This document shows positions 58,035-64,000 of a stretch of 64,000 nucleotides of DNA, in pieces. Position 1 is the stretch's first letter. Each line of letters opens with the position of its first letter. Location: contig CANKVU010000005.1 of the NCBI GenBank assembly GCA_947487205.1, forward strand, positions 62,001-126,000, given 5' to 3'. The notes below the pieces were generated by a model. The model saw nothing but the letters and a program-made list of their open reading frames with translations. It was not told the origin of the DNA and did not search any database. A program made the translations under genes and the position numbers. This DNA comes from an uncultured Paracoccaceae bacterium. GTDB lineage: Bacteria; Pseudomonadota; Alphaproteobacteria; Rhodobacterales; Rhodobacteraceae.

Positions 58035-58682
58035 ATGGCCCGTCCCCTGTCCTATGCCGCCCAGCGGGAGATCTTCGCCCGTTTCCACGCGGCCGAACCC
58101 GAACCCGAGGGCGAGCTTCGCCACCTCAACGCCTATACGCTGGTGGTGGCGGTCGCGCTCTCCGCCCAGGCCACCGACGCGGGCGTCAACCGCGCCACCG
58201 GCCCGCTCTTCGAGGTCGCCGACACCCCCGAGAAGATGCTCGCGCTCGGGGAGGAGGGTCTGACGGACTACATCAAGTCCATCGGCCTCTACCGCAACAA
58301 GGCGAAGAACGTCATCAAGCTCTCCCGCATCCTCGTGGAGGAGTACGGCGGCGAGGTCCCCTCGTCCCGCGCCGCGCTCGAAAGCCTGCCGGGCGTGGGC
58401 CGCAAGACGGCCAACGTGGTCCTGAACATGTGGTGGCGCCACCCCGCACAGGCCGTCGACACGCACATCTTCCGCGTCGGCAACCGCACCCGGATCGCCC
58501 CCGGCAAGGACACCGTCGCGGTGGAGCGCGCCATCGAGGACAACGTGCCGGCCGAATACCAGCTTCACGCGCATCACTGGCTGATCCTGCACGGGCGCTA
58601 TGTCTGCCTCGCGCGCAAGCCCCGCTGCCCGGATTGCCTGATCCGCGACCTCTGCCCCTATCCGGAGAAGACAGAAAGATGA
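58035..58682 (+). CDS. nth: Endonuclease III
   Basis: Base-excision repair glycosylase/AP lyase for oxidised pyrimidines. The 215-residue product has the helix-hairpin-helix LPGVGRKTANVVL, catalytic Lys in the preceding HhH region and Asp in AVDTHIFRVGNR, and the C-terminal [4Fe-4S] loop CLARKPRCPDCLIRDLC with the canonical C-x6-7-C-x2-C-x5-C spacing. It overlaps the following kinase gene by four bases (ATGA). The pairing with a PfkB kinase is common in Rhodobacterales. Confidence 0.95.
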   Translation: MARPLSYAAQREIFARFHAAEPEPEGELRHLNAYTLVVAVALSAQATDAGVNRATGPLFEVADTPEKMLALGEEGLTDYIKSIGLYRNKAKNVIKLSRILVEEYGGEVPSSRAALESLPGVGRKTANVVLNMWWRHPAQAVDTHIFRVGNRTRIAPGKDTVAVERAIEDNVPAEYQLHAHHWLILHGRYVCLARKPRCPDCLIRDLCPYPEKTER

Positions 58683-59662
58683 GCCACGACGTGATCGGCA
58701 TCGGCAATGCCATGGTCGACGTGATCTCCCACGCCGACGACGCCTTCCTCGACCACATGGGGATCGAGAAGGGCATCATGCAGCTCGTCGACCGCCCCCG
58801 CGCCGAACTCCTCTACGCCGCGATGACGGACCGGACGCAGACGCCGGGCGGGTCGGTCGCCAACACCATCGCCGGGCTGGGGCGGCTCGGCCTGTCGGCC
58901 GCCTTCGTGGGCAAGGTGCGTGACGACGCGCTCGGCCAATCCTATGCCGACGGGATGGAGGCCGACGGGATCTCGTTTCCGAACGCGCCGGTTGCGGGCG
59001 CCGAGGCGCCCACCTCGCGCTGCATGATCTTCGTCTCCCCGGACGGGGAGCGGTCGATGAACACCTATCTCGGCGCGGGCGCCGACCTCGCCGCGCGGGA
59101 CGTGCCGGACGCGCCCTTCGCGGGCGGCGGGATCCTGTTCCTCGAGGGCTACCTCTTCGACAAGGACGAGGGTAAGACCGCCTTCCGCCGCGCGGCGGAG
59201 CTGATGCACGCCGCCGGCGGACGGGCGGGGATCACCCTGTCGGATCCGTTCTGCACCGATCGCCATCGCGCCGATTTCCAGTCCCTGATCGCCGGCGAGA
59301 TGGATTTCGTCATCGGCAACGAGGCGGAATGGACCACCCTCTACGAGACCGATCTCGACGGCGCGCTCGACCGCGCGGCGCGGGCCTGCGGGACGGTGGT
59401 CTGCACCCGATCGGGCGATCCGGTGATCCTGATCTCGGGGGCGGACCGGCTCGAGGTTGCGGTGGAGCGGGTCGTGCCGGTGGACGCCACCGGCGCGGGC
59501 GACCAGTTCGCGGCCGGGTTTCTTTTCGGCTATTCCAAGGGGTTGGACCTGGAGACCTGCGGGCGGATGGGCGTCGTGGCGGGAGCGGAGGTCATCGGCC
59601 ATGTGGGCCCGCGGCCGCAGGTCGACATGGGCGCGCGGTTCCGGTCGCTCGGGCTCGTCTGA
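58679..59662 (+). CDS. PfkB-family sugar/nucleoside kinase (adenosine-kinase-like)
   Basis: A 327-residue ribokinase-fold kinase. Motifs: start DVIGIGNAMVDVI, glycine-rich substrate lid TPGGSVANTIAGLGRLG, and the anion-hole/catalytic signature DATGAGDQFAAGFLFG. The overall pattern (GNAMVD, QTPGGSVANT) resembles the adenosine kinase group, so adenosine or another nucleoside is a fair guess; it is not a fructose kinase by signature. Start ATG 58679 overlaps the nth stop. It is convergent with the DUF1638 gene, 6 bp apart. Confidence 0.87.
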   Translation: MSHDVIGIGNAMVDVISHADDAFLDHMGIEKGIMQLVDRPRAELLYAAMTDRTQTPGGSVANTIAGLGRLGLSAAFVGKVRDDALGQSYADGMEADGISFPNAPVAGAEAPTSRCMIFVSPDGERSMNTYLGAGADLAARDVPDAPFAGGGILFLEGYLFDKDEGKTAFRRAAELMHAAGGRAGITLSDPFCTDRHRADFQSLIAGEMDFVIGNEAEWTTLYETDLDGALDRAARACGTVVCTRSGDPVILISGADRLEVAVERVVPVDATGAGDQFAAGFLFGYSKGLDLETCGRMGVVAGAEVIGHVGPRPQVDMGARFRSLGLV

Positions 59663-59668
59663 GCCCGT

Positions 59669-60307
59669 TCAGGCGCGGGCCAGCGCGGTCGCGAGCTCGC
59701 CGAAGCCGGTGAAGCGCCGCTCGAAGGCGAGGCCGAGCCGGGCCGCCGCCGCCCGCGCCCGTTCGGTCAGGTCGTGATCGTCGGTCTGGGCCAGATAGAC
59801 CAGCCGGTCGTAATGGGCGAAATACATGTCGCGCAGCTGCGGATGACGGTCGAGCCCGAGCGGACGGATGACGAAGGCGTCGAATTGTTTCGCAAGGAAA
59901 TCAGTGAGGTAGAACGCGCCGATCTCGTCTTCGGCCCGCGACAGGAACTCGTCCGTGCCCGAGAAGAAGGCATAGCAATGCGGTCCCGGCAGCCGCTCCA
60001 GGCCCAGCTCGGCGCAGACCCTGTCGAGCCCGCCGCCGGTGCCGCAATCGCCGTATCCGACGAGGATCCGGTCGTAGCGGTCGCGATGGGCGAGGACCGC
60101 GTCGCGCACCGCGGACGGAATCCGGTCGGGGGTGTTGTGCAGGATCGCGGGCAGGCAGGCGAGGTCCATGTGGTCCCAGCCGTTCAGCCGTTTCAGGGCC
60201 GTGATCTCGCGGGCGAGGGCTCCGCAGGCCAAGATCAGGACCCGGCCCGACCCGGCGGCGGGCAGTCCCGCCTGCGTCAGCTCGGCGTCGGGCGGCAGGA
60301 CCGTCAT
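59669..60307 (-). CDS. DUF1638 domain protein
   Basis: A 212-residue cytosolic protein. It contains VLILACGALAREITALKR, DLACLPAILHNTPDRIPSAVRDAV, the conserved GYGDCGTGGGLDRVC and PGPHCYAFFSG segments, with Cys residues placed as if to bind a metal or cofactor. DUF1638 genes recur next to corrinoid proteins and B12-dependent methyltransferases; here the corrinoid protein gene lies 301 bp upstream on the same strand. The function is unknown; a role in corrinoid methyl transfer is inferred from neighbourhood. Confidence 0.8.
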   Translation of the reverse strand: MTVLPPDAELTQAGLPAAGSGRVLILACGALAREITALKRLNGWDHMDLACLPAILHNTPDRIPSAVRDAVLAHRDRYDRILVGYGDCGTGGGLDRVCAELGLERLPGPHCYAFFSGTDEFLSRAEDEIGAFYLTDFLAKQFDAFVIRPLGLDRHPQLRDMYFAHYDRLVYLAQTDDHDLTERARAAAARLGLAFERRFTGFGELATALARA

Positions 60308-60380
60308 GGGGCAGCTCCCTGTCGGGCGCGCGCCGGGCGCGCGTCGGGCGGATGTCGGGACGAGGCCGCGCGCGCTCCGT

Positions 60381-60557
60381 TCAGCGCCGCCCCCCGGCGA
60401 GGCGCAGGGCGAGGGCCGCGGCCAGCGTCGCGACAAGCAATGTCGGCGCGGCCCCGGCGACCCAGGACGGGCCCGCGAGCAGGGCCGCGCCGCCCACCGT
60501 CACGGCGGCGGCGAGAAGGACGGCTCCGAGGAGCAGGGCAAAACGGCGCGGCGGCAT
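60381..60557 (-). CDS. Small two-helix membrane protein, unknown
   Basis: A 58-residue ORF. ATG 60557 is chosen since AAGGAG lies six bases upstream; ATG 60563 would sit directly on that ribosome site. The product has a basic start (MPPRRF), a helix ALLLGAVLLAAAVTVGGAALLAG, and a second helix (VAGAAPTLLVATLAAALALRLAGG) ending GRR. It lies between the corrinoid and DUF1638 genes and is probably in their transcript. No family recognised. Confidence 0.55.
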   Translation of the reverse strand: MPPRRFALLLGAVLLAAAVTVGGAALLAGPSWVAGAAPTLLVATLAAALALRLAGGRR

Positions 60558-60608
60558 CGGCATCTCCTTTTACCGACAGATGGGGATGCCGGGCGGCCGC
60601 GCCAAGCG

Positions 60609-61313
60609 TCAGGTCGCCGCCGCGCCTTGGTTGTGGCGCCGCGCGACATGCTCCTTGGCCGTCTCCACCGCGACGGCGGCGTCGCGGCAATAGGCGTCGG
60701 CGCCGATCGCCTTGCCGAATTCCTCGTTCAGGGGGGCGCCGCCGACGAGAACGATGTAATCGTCGCGGATGCCCTTCTCCTTCATCGTGTCGATCACGAC
60801 CTTCATGTAGGGCATGGTCGTGGTCAGCAGCGCCGACATGCCGAGGATCTGCGGCTGCTCGGTCTCTAGCGCCTCGAGATAGGCCTCCACCGCGTTGTTG
60901 ATGCCGAGGTCCACGACCTCGAACCCGGCGCCTTCCATCATCATCGAGACGAGGTTCTTGCCGATGTCGTGGATGTCGCCCTTGACGGTGCCGATGACCA
61001 TCTTGCCCTGCTTGGGCGCCCCGGTCTCGGCCAGGAGGGGCTTGAGGATCGCCATGCCGCCCTTCATCGCGTTGGCGGCCAGCAGGACCTCGGGCACGAA
61101 GAGGATGCCGTCGCGGAAATCGTGGCCGACGATCGTCATCCCGGCCACCAGCGCCTCGGTCAGGATGCGGTAGGGGGCCCAGCCGCGCTCCAGCAGGATG
61201 TTGACGCTTTCCTCGATCTCCTCCCGCATGCCGTCATAGAGGTCGTCCATCATCTGCTGGACAAGTTCGTCGTCGTCCAGTTCGGACAGGATCAGCTCTT
61301 CGTCTTCGGCCAT
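60609..61313 (-). CDS. Corrinoid (B12-binding) protein, probable methionine synthase component
   Basis: A 234-residue two-domain B12 carrier: a helical cap domain (residues 20-95, LVQQMMDDLYDGMREEIEESVNILLERG, FVPEVLLAANAMKGGM) and a Rossmann B12 domain with the cobalt-binding His in GTVKGDIHDIGKNLV, then GMSALLTTTMPYMK and VLVGGAPLNEEFGKAIGADAY. Methyl transfer needs a partner; a homocysteine methyltransferase lies 2.3 kb away. In the related Phaeobacter a split methionine synthase with separate homocysteine, B12 and reactivation proteins has been reported, as I recall. ATG 61313 begins MAEDEELILSEL. Confidence 0.9.
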   Translation of the reverse strand: MAEDEELILSELDDDELVQQMMDDLYDGMREEIEESVNILLERGWAPYRILTEALVAGMTIVGHDFRDGILFVPEVLLAANAMKGGMAILKPLLAETGAPKQGKMVIGTVKGDIHDIGKNLVSMMMEGAGFEVVDLGINNAVEAYLEALETEQPQILGMSALLTTTMPYMKVVIDTMKEKGIRDDYIVLVGGAPLNEEFGKAIGADAYCRDAAVAVETAKEHVARRHNQGAAAT

Positions 61314-61407
61314 GGTCGCCTCGCGTAACGGTGTCCGGCCACATCTGCGCCAAAAGCGGTGCAGGTCTGATCGGTTTGCGACGTGACTTGGGCCGCAGGC
61401 GACACGG

Positions 61408-61439
61408 CGTCAAATGCGTATCATGCATGACGATCATGA
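61408..61439 (-). promoter_or_regulatory. Palindromes and -35-like TTGACG upstream of the corrinoid gene
   Basis: TCATGCATGA (61421-61430) is a perfect palindrome and TCATGA (61434-61439) follows. Both lie just upstream, on the minus strand, of TTGACG (61413-61408). A matching -10 is poor (CAAGTC). An activator site is possible; no known methionine riboswitch was recognised in this 162-bp region. Confidence 0.3.
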
Positions 61440-61475
61440 GGGCGCCGGCGGGTCCGGCCCCGATTGCCCGCCGGC

Positions 61476-62405
61476 TCAGGCGGTGCGGCGCCGGATCGCG
61501 GCGGCGCCGCCGAGCGCCAGCAGCAGGAGCGGCGCCGTTCCGGGCAGCGGCACCGGGGCGGGGTCGGTGACCGCCTCGCGCGCGGCGTCGGCGAACAAGC
61601 CGTGGATCGTCTCGCCCGGGTGGAACGGGTCGAAGAAGGCGTAGCCGTCGCATCCCGCCCCGCTCTGGATCTCGGCGTCGAGGATGCAGGGATCGGTGAG
61701 GTTCGTCAGCCCGTAGGCGGCCGGGTCGGCGAGGGCCGGCGCGATCACCGCGTCGCTGTCGACGAGGCCGACGCTGGCCGTTCGCGGCAGGCCCGCGACG
61801 ATGTCGCGGAGCCCCGCGTTGAAGAGCGCCGAGGCCTGCGTGCCCAGGGCCGACAATCCCAGCCCCGACAGGAGCGGGGTCAGGCCGATATCGGGCGCGG
61901 TGAAGACGACGATCTGGTCCACGCCGGAATCGATGAGCCGGACGAGGCCGTCGCCCATGTCGGTGACGGCGGGGCCGATCCGCGCCGACAGCGCCGCGGC
62001 GATCGCGGCGTCGGGGGCGCCGGTCGCGGCCAGCGGCGCGGCGCGCTCGACCGCGGCGGCGGCGTCGTTGCCGCCGAACCAGACATAGGCCACCCGATCG
62101 CCGTCCGACCGCAGGTCCGACATGGCGAAGGTCGCGATCTGTCCGTCGAAATCCTGGTCGGTGGCGTCATCGCCGTCGGAGAGCGCCACCGCGCCCGCCT
62201 GGGCGAAGTTGCCCGCCGCCGGAGAGGTCGCGCCGATCTGCACCGCCCAGGTATCGCCGTTGGTGTATTGCCGCGCCTCGGTGGCGAGGCCGGCGACGAA
62301 CGGATCGCTGAGGCTGTCGCCGAAGACGAGCGCATCGAGGGTGGCCGCCTGGCCCGCCGAGGCGAGGGCGGCAAGGCCGATGGTGCAGAATGCGAGGTGG
62401 CGCAT
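61476..62405 (-). CDS. SGNH/GDSL hydrolase with VPLPA-type CTERM tail
   Basis: A 309-residue exported esterase-like protein. Signal peptide (AFCTIGLAALASAGQA), GDSL block I in LVFGDSLSDPF, block III Gly-Asn-Asp in WFGGNDAAAA, and catalytic Asp-His in FFDPFHPGE. The C-terminus is a sorting signal: PVPLPGTAPLLLLALGG then IRRR. So it is probably anchored or released by the exosortase-type system like the protein at 18765. ATG 62405 has AGGAG 6 bp upstream. Substrate unknown. Confidence 0.88.
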   Translation of the reverse strand: MRHLAFCTIGLAALASAGQAATLDALVFGDSLSDPFVAGLATEARQYTNGDTWAVQIGATSPAAGNFAQAGAVALSDGDDATDQDFDGQIATFAMSDLRSDGDRVAYVWFGGNDAAAAVERAAPLAATGAPDAAIAAALSARIGPAVTDMGDGLVRLIDSGVDQIVVFTAPDIGLTPLLSGLGLSALGTQASALFNAGLRDIVAGLPRTASVGLVDSDAVIAPALADPAAYGLTNLTDPCILDAEIQSGAGCDGYAFFDPFHPGETIHGLFADAAREAVTDPAPVPLPGTAPLLLLALGGAAAIRRRTA

Positions 62406-62473
62406 GGGACACTCCTGGACGGATGCGTCCATCCTAGGACCGTGACGGGCGCTTGACCACAGACTTGTGTTGT

Positions 62474-62488
62474 GTTCCCGAAATGTTC
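62474..62488 (+). promoter_or_regulatory. LexA box (GTTC-N7-GTTC) of the radical SAM gene
   Basis: GTTC at 62474-62477 and 62485-62488, exactly 7 bases apart. It lies between a -35-like TTGTGT (62465-62470) and a -10-like TATTCT (62489-62494), 12 bp before ATG 62501. This is a classical repressor position. Confidence 0.7.
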
Positions 62489-62500
62489 TATTCTGCCTCC

Positions 62501-63583
62501 ATGTCCCGATCCGATCCCCCGCCGCGCCGGCGCCTGCGGGCCCGCGGCACCGAGAGCAACCCCGCGACCCGCCACGACGCCCATGTCCGGGTGCCGGTGG
62601 ACGATGGCTGGGCGGTGGAGGAGGACCTGCCGCTGCTGCGGACCGAGGTGGCGGTGGAGCGGCCCCGCCGGGTGCTGACGCGGAACACCTCGCCCGATAT
62701 CGGCTTCGACCGGTCGATCAATCCCTACCGGGGCTGCGAACACGGGTGCGTCTATTGCTTCGCGCGACCGAGCCACGCCTATCTGGGCCTGTCGCCCGGC
62801 CTCGATTTCGAGACGCGGCTGGTCGCCCGGCCGGAGGCGCCGGCCGTCCTGGACCGCGAATTGCGCGCCCCGGGATACCGGCCCGACGTGATCGCGCTGG
62901 GAACCAACACCGATCCCTACCAGCCGATCGAACGGGAATGGCGGGTCATGCGCGGCCTGCTGGAGGTGCTGCGGGATTTCCGCCATCCGCTGACGATCGC
63001 GACCAAGGGCACGCTCGTCGAGCGGGACGCCGACATCCTGGGCGGGATGGCCGCCGACCGCCTGGCCCGGGTCGGGATCAGCCTCACCACGCTCGACGCG
63101 GATCTGGCGCGGACGATGGAGCCGCGCGCGCCGTCCCCCGCGCGCCGGCTGGCCACGATCGAGCGGCTGGCGCGGGCGGGGATCGAGGTGCGGGCGATGG
63201 TGTCGCCGGTCGTTCCGGGGCTGACCGACGCGGAGATCGAGGCGATCCTGGCCGCGGCCCGCGACGCGGGCGCGGTGGCGGCGAGCTGGGTGATGCTGCG
63301 CCTGCCGTTCGAGGTGGCGGGCCTCTTTCGCCGCTGGCTGGAGGTGCACGCGCCCGGCCGGCGCGACAAGGTCATGGCGCGGATCCGCGAGATGCATGGC
63401 GGGCGGGATTATTCCGCCGAATGGGGGCACCGGATGCGCGGCGAGGGGGTCTTCGCCGAGCTGATCGCGCGCCGGTTCGACATCGCCGCCCGGCGGCTGG
63501 GCCTGGCGGAGGGGCTGCCGCCGCTCCGCCGCGACCTCTTCGCCGTGCCGCTGGGAACGGCCGCGCAGCCGTCGCTGTTCTGA
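62501..63583 (+). CDS. PA0069-family radical SAM protein (SplB-like)
   Basis: Radical SAM enzyme of 360 residues related to the PA0069/Rv2578c group and, distantly, spore photoproduct lyase. The cluster motif is NPYRGCEHGCVYCFARPSH (CxxxCxxC), followed by ALGTNTDPYQPIE, TIATKGTLVERD and VSPVVPGLTDAEIE. ATG 62501 is preferred since ATG 62483 lies inside the LexA box. There is no ribosome site and the predicted transcription start falls near the ATG, so the mRNA may be leaderless. The reaction is unknown; control by LexA points to DNA damage. Confidence 0.9.
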   Translation: MSRSDPPPRRRLRARGTESNPATRHDAHVRVPVDDGWAVEEDLPLLRTEVAVERPRRVLTRNTSPDIGFDRSINPYRGCEHGCVYCFARPSHAYLGLSPGLDFETRLVARPEAPAVLDRELRAPGYRPDVIALGTNTDPYQPIEREWRVMRGLLEVLRDFRHPLTIATKGTLVERDADILGGMAADRLARVGISLTTLDADLARTMEPRAPSPARRLATIERLARAGIEVRAMVSPVVPGLTDAEIEAILAAARDAGAVAASWVMLRLPFEVAGLFRRWLEVHAPGRRDKVMARIREMHGGRDYSAEWGHRMRGEGVFAELIARRFDIAARRLGLAEGLPPLRRDLFAVPLGTAAQPSLF

Positions 63584-63592
63584 GCCGCGCGG

Positions 63593-64000
63593 TCAGCCGC
63601 GGCGGCGGCCGCGACGCTCGCGCTTGGGCGTCGTGTCCTCGCCGGTGCCGTCCCCGGCCGAGGAGAAGCCGCCGAGCGCCGCCTCGATCCGCTCCAGCGT
63701 GGGGCGCTCGCCGCGCGGGCGCCTCTCCAGCGCCTCGCGCATGGCGACGAGGTGGTCGGGCGTGGTGCCGCAGCAGCCGCCGATGATCCGCGCGCCGCAA
63801 TCGCGGGCGAGGACCGCGTAATCGGCCATGACGCTCGGCGTGCCGTCGTAATGGATGTGGCCCTCGACGTATTTCGGGATCCCGGCATTGCCCTTGGCGA
63901 TGACGGGCCGCGGCGCGCCGGCCTCGACGAAGCCCAGCACGGTCCTGAGGAGGTCCGAGGCGCCGACGCCGCAATTGGCCCCGAAGGCGAGGGGGCCGGG
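63593..64000 (-). CDS. Homocysteine S-methyltransferase (Bmt/MetH N-domain type), C-terminal part
   Basis: C-terminal 135 residues of a zinc-dependent methyltransferase; the start lies beyond the window. Zinc ligands are visible: Cys in FGANCGVGASDLL and the Cys pair in IIGGCCGTTPDHLVAM. PVIAKGNAGIPKYVEG is also typical. The tail is highly basic (PKRERRGRRRG). Annotated in relatives as betaine-homocysteine methyltransferase; with the corrinoid protein at 60609 it may be the homocysteine module of a split methionine synthase. It is convergent with the radical SAM gene, 9 bp apart. Confidence 0.88.
   Translation of the reverse strand, partial: PGPLAFGANCGVGASDLLRTVLGFVEAGAPRPVIAKGNAGIPKYVEGHIHYDGTPSVMADYAVLARDCGARIIGGCCGTTPDHLVAMREALERRPRGERPTLERIEAALGGFSSAGDGTGEDTTPKRERRGRRRG

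Noticed and set aside
61314-61475. SAM-II, SAH or cobalamin riboswitch before the corrinoid gene
   Set aside because: None of the conserved core strings of these classes was recognised in 162 bp; only short palindromes are present.

Overview
The window reads as chromosomal DNA of an alphaproteobacterium of the order Rhodobacterales (Roseobacter/Paracoccaceae type). The evidence is very high GC with tightly packed genes and ATGA/GTGA start-stop overlaps, an adjacent sciP-ctrA pair, LpxI in place of LpxH in the lipid A pathway, a divergent FliG, two proteins with VPLPA/PEP-CTERM-like tails, DUF1127 proteins, and GTTC-N7-GTTC LexA operators. It is mostly core genome: I see no transposase, integrase, phage module, CRISPR array or rRNA. 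Long ORFs opposite real genes are GC-driven shadows.

Layout. 1-8152 (+): envelope cluster dxr(partial)-rseP-bamA-skp-fabZ-lpxA-lpxI-lpxB, meeting mnmA (-) tail to tail. 9420-14811 (+): sciP and ctrA (cell-cycle control), then ligA-recG. 14819-15170: an isolated transcription unit with a triple GTTC LexA operator, a 38-residue membrane-protein ORF and a terminator. 15226-22681: lytic transglycosylase, exoD, an orphan ParA-like ATPase, a cold-shock gene, a VPLPA-CTERM protein, ettA and a PagL-like barrel. 22836-25973 (-): four-gene unit of two paralogous MBL hydrolases, an LprI-like protein and an AspA/AstE-like hydrolase. 26046-31606: VOC and MOSC proteins, acnA, a DUF1223 protein and an LpxL-type acyltransferase. 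31666-38102: orphan fliG, a small Cys-rich secreted protein, purB, a DUF6314 protein, paired DUF1127 genes, a Ca/Na antiporter, gap and a Tat-exported DUF882 protein. 38415-42954 (+): L,D-transpeptidase, then lpxD with a dedicated acyl carrier protein, a ketoacyl synthase and a Dabb protein. 42977-51497: IalB, penicillin acylase, an HIBADH-like dehydrogenase, a YSC84 lipoprotein, ppiD and trpE. 51552-54454: tRNA-Cys, a mobile-type J-domain-like protein, and XdhC plus a molybdopterin-binding protein. 54494-56962 (-): leuA behind a leucine-rich leader peptide, and an OmpA-like lipoprotein. 57064-64000: ada-type methyltransferase, nth, a PfkB kinase, DUF1638 and corrinoid proteins, an SGNH hydrolase with a CTERM tail, a LexA-box-preceded radical SAM gene, and the 3' end of a homocysteine methyltransferase.

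How they work together. Much of the window builds the envelope: isoprenoid precursor (dxr), outer-membrane protein assembly (bamA, skp, ppiD), lipid A (lpxA, lpxI, lpxB, lpxD, lpxL-like, fabZ, an extra ACP and KAS), and peptidoglycan remodelling (transglycosylase, DUF882, L,D-transpeptidase). A second theme is DNA repair (ligA, recG, nth, ada, and two LexA-controlled units). The most interesting unexplained item is the SOS-type unit at 14819-15170, whose tiny membrane protein resembles in architecture a damage-induced division inhibitor. Other leads are the leucine attenuator of leuA, a probable split methionine synthase (corrinoid protein plus homocysteine methyltransferase), and the lpxD-ACP-KAS-Dabb coupling.
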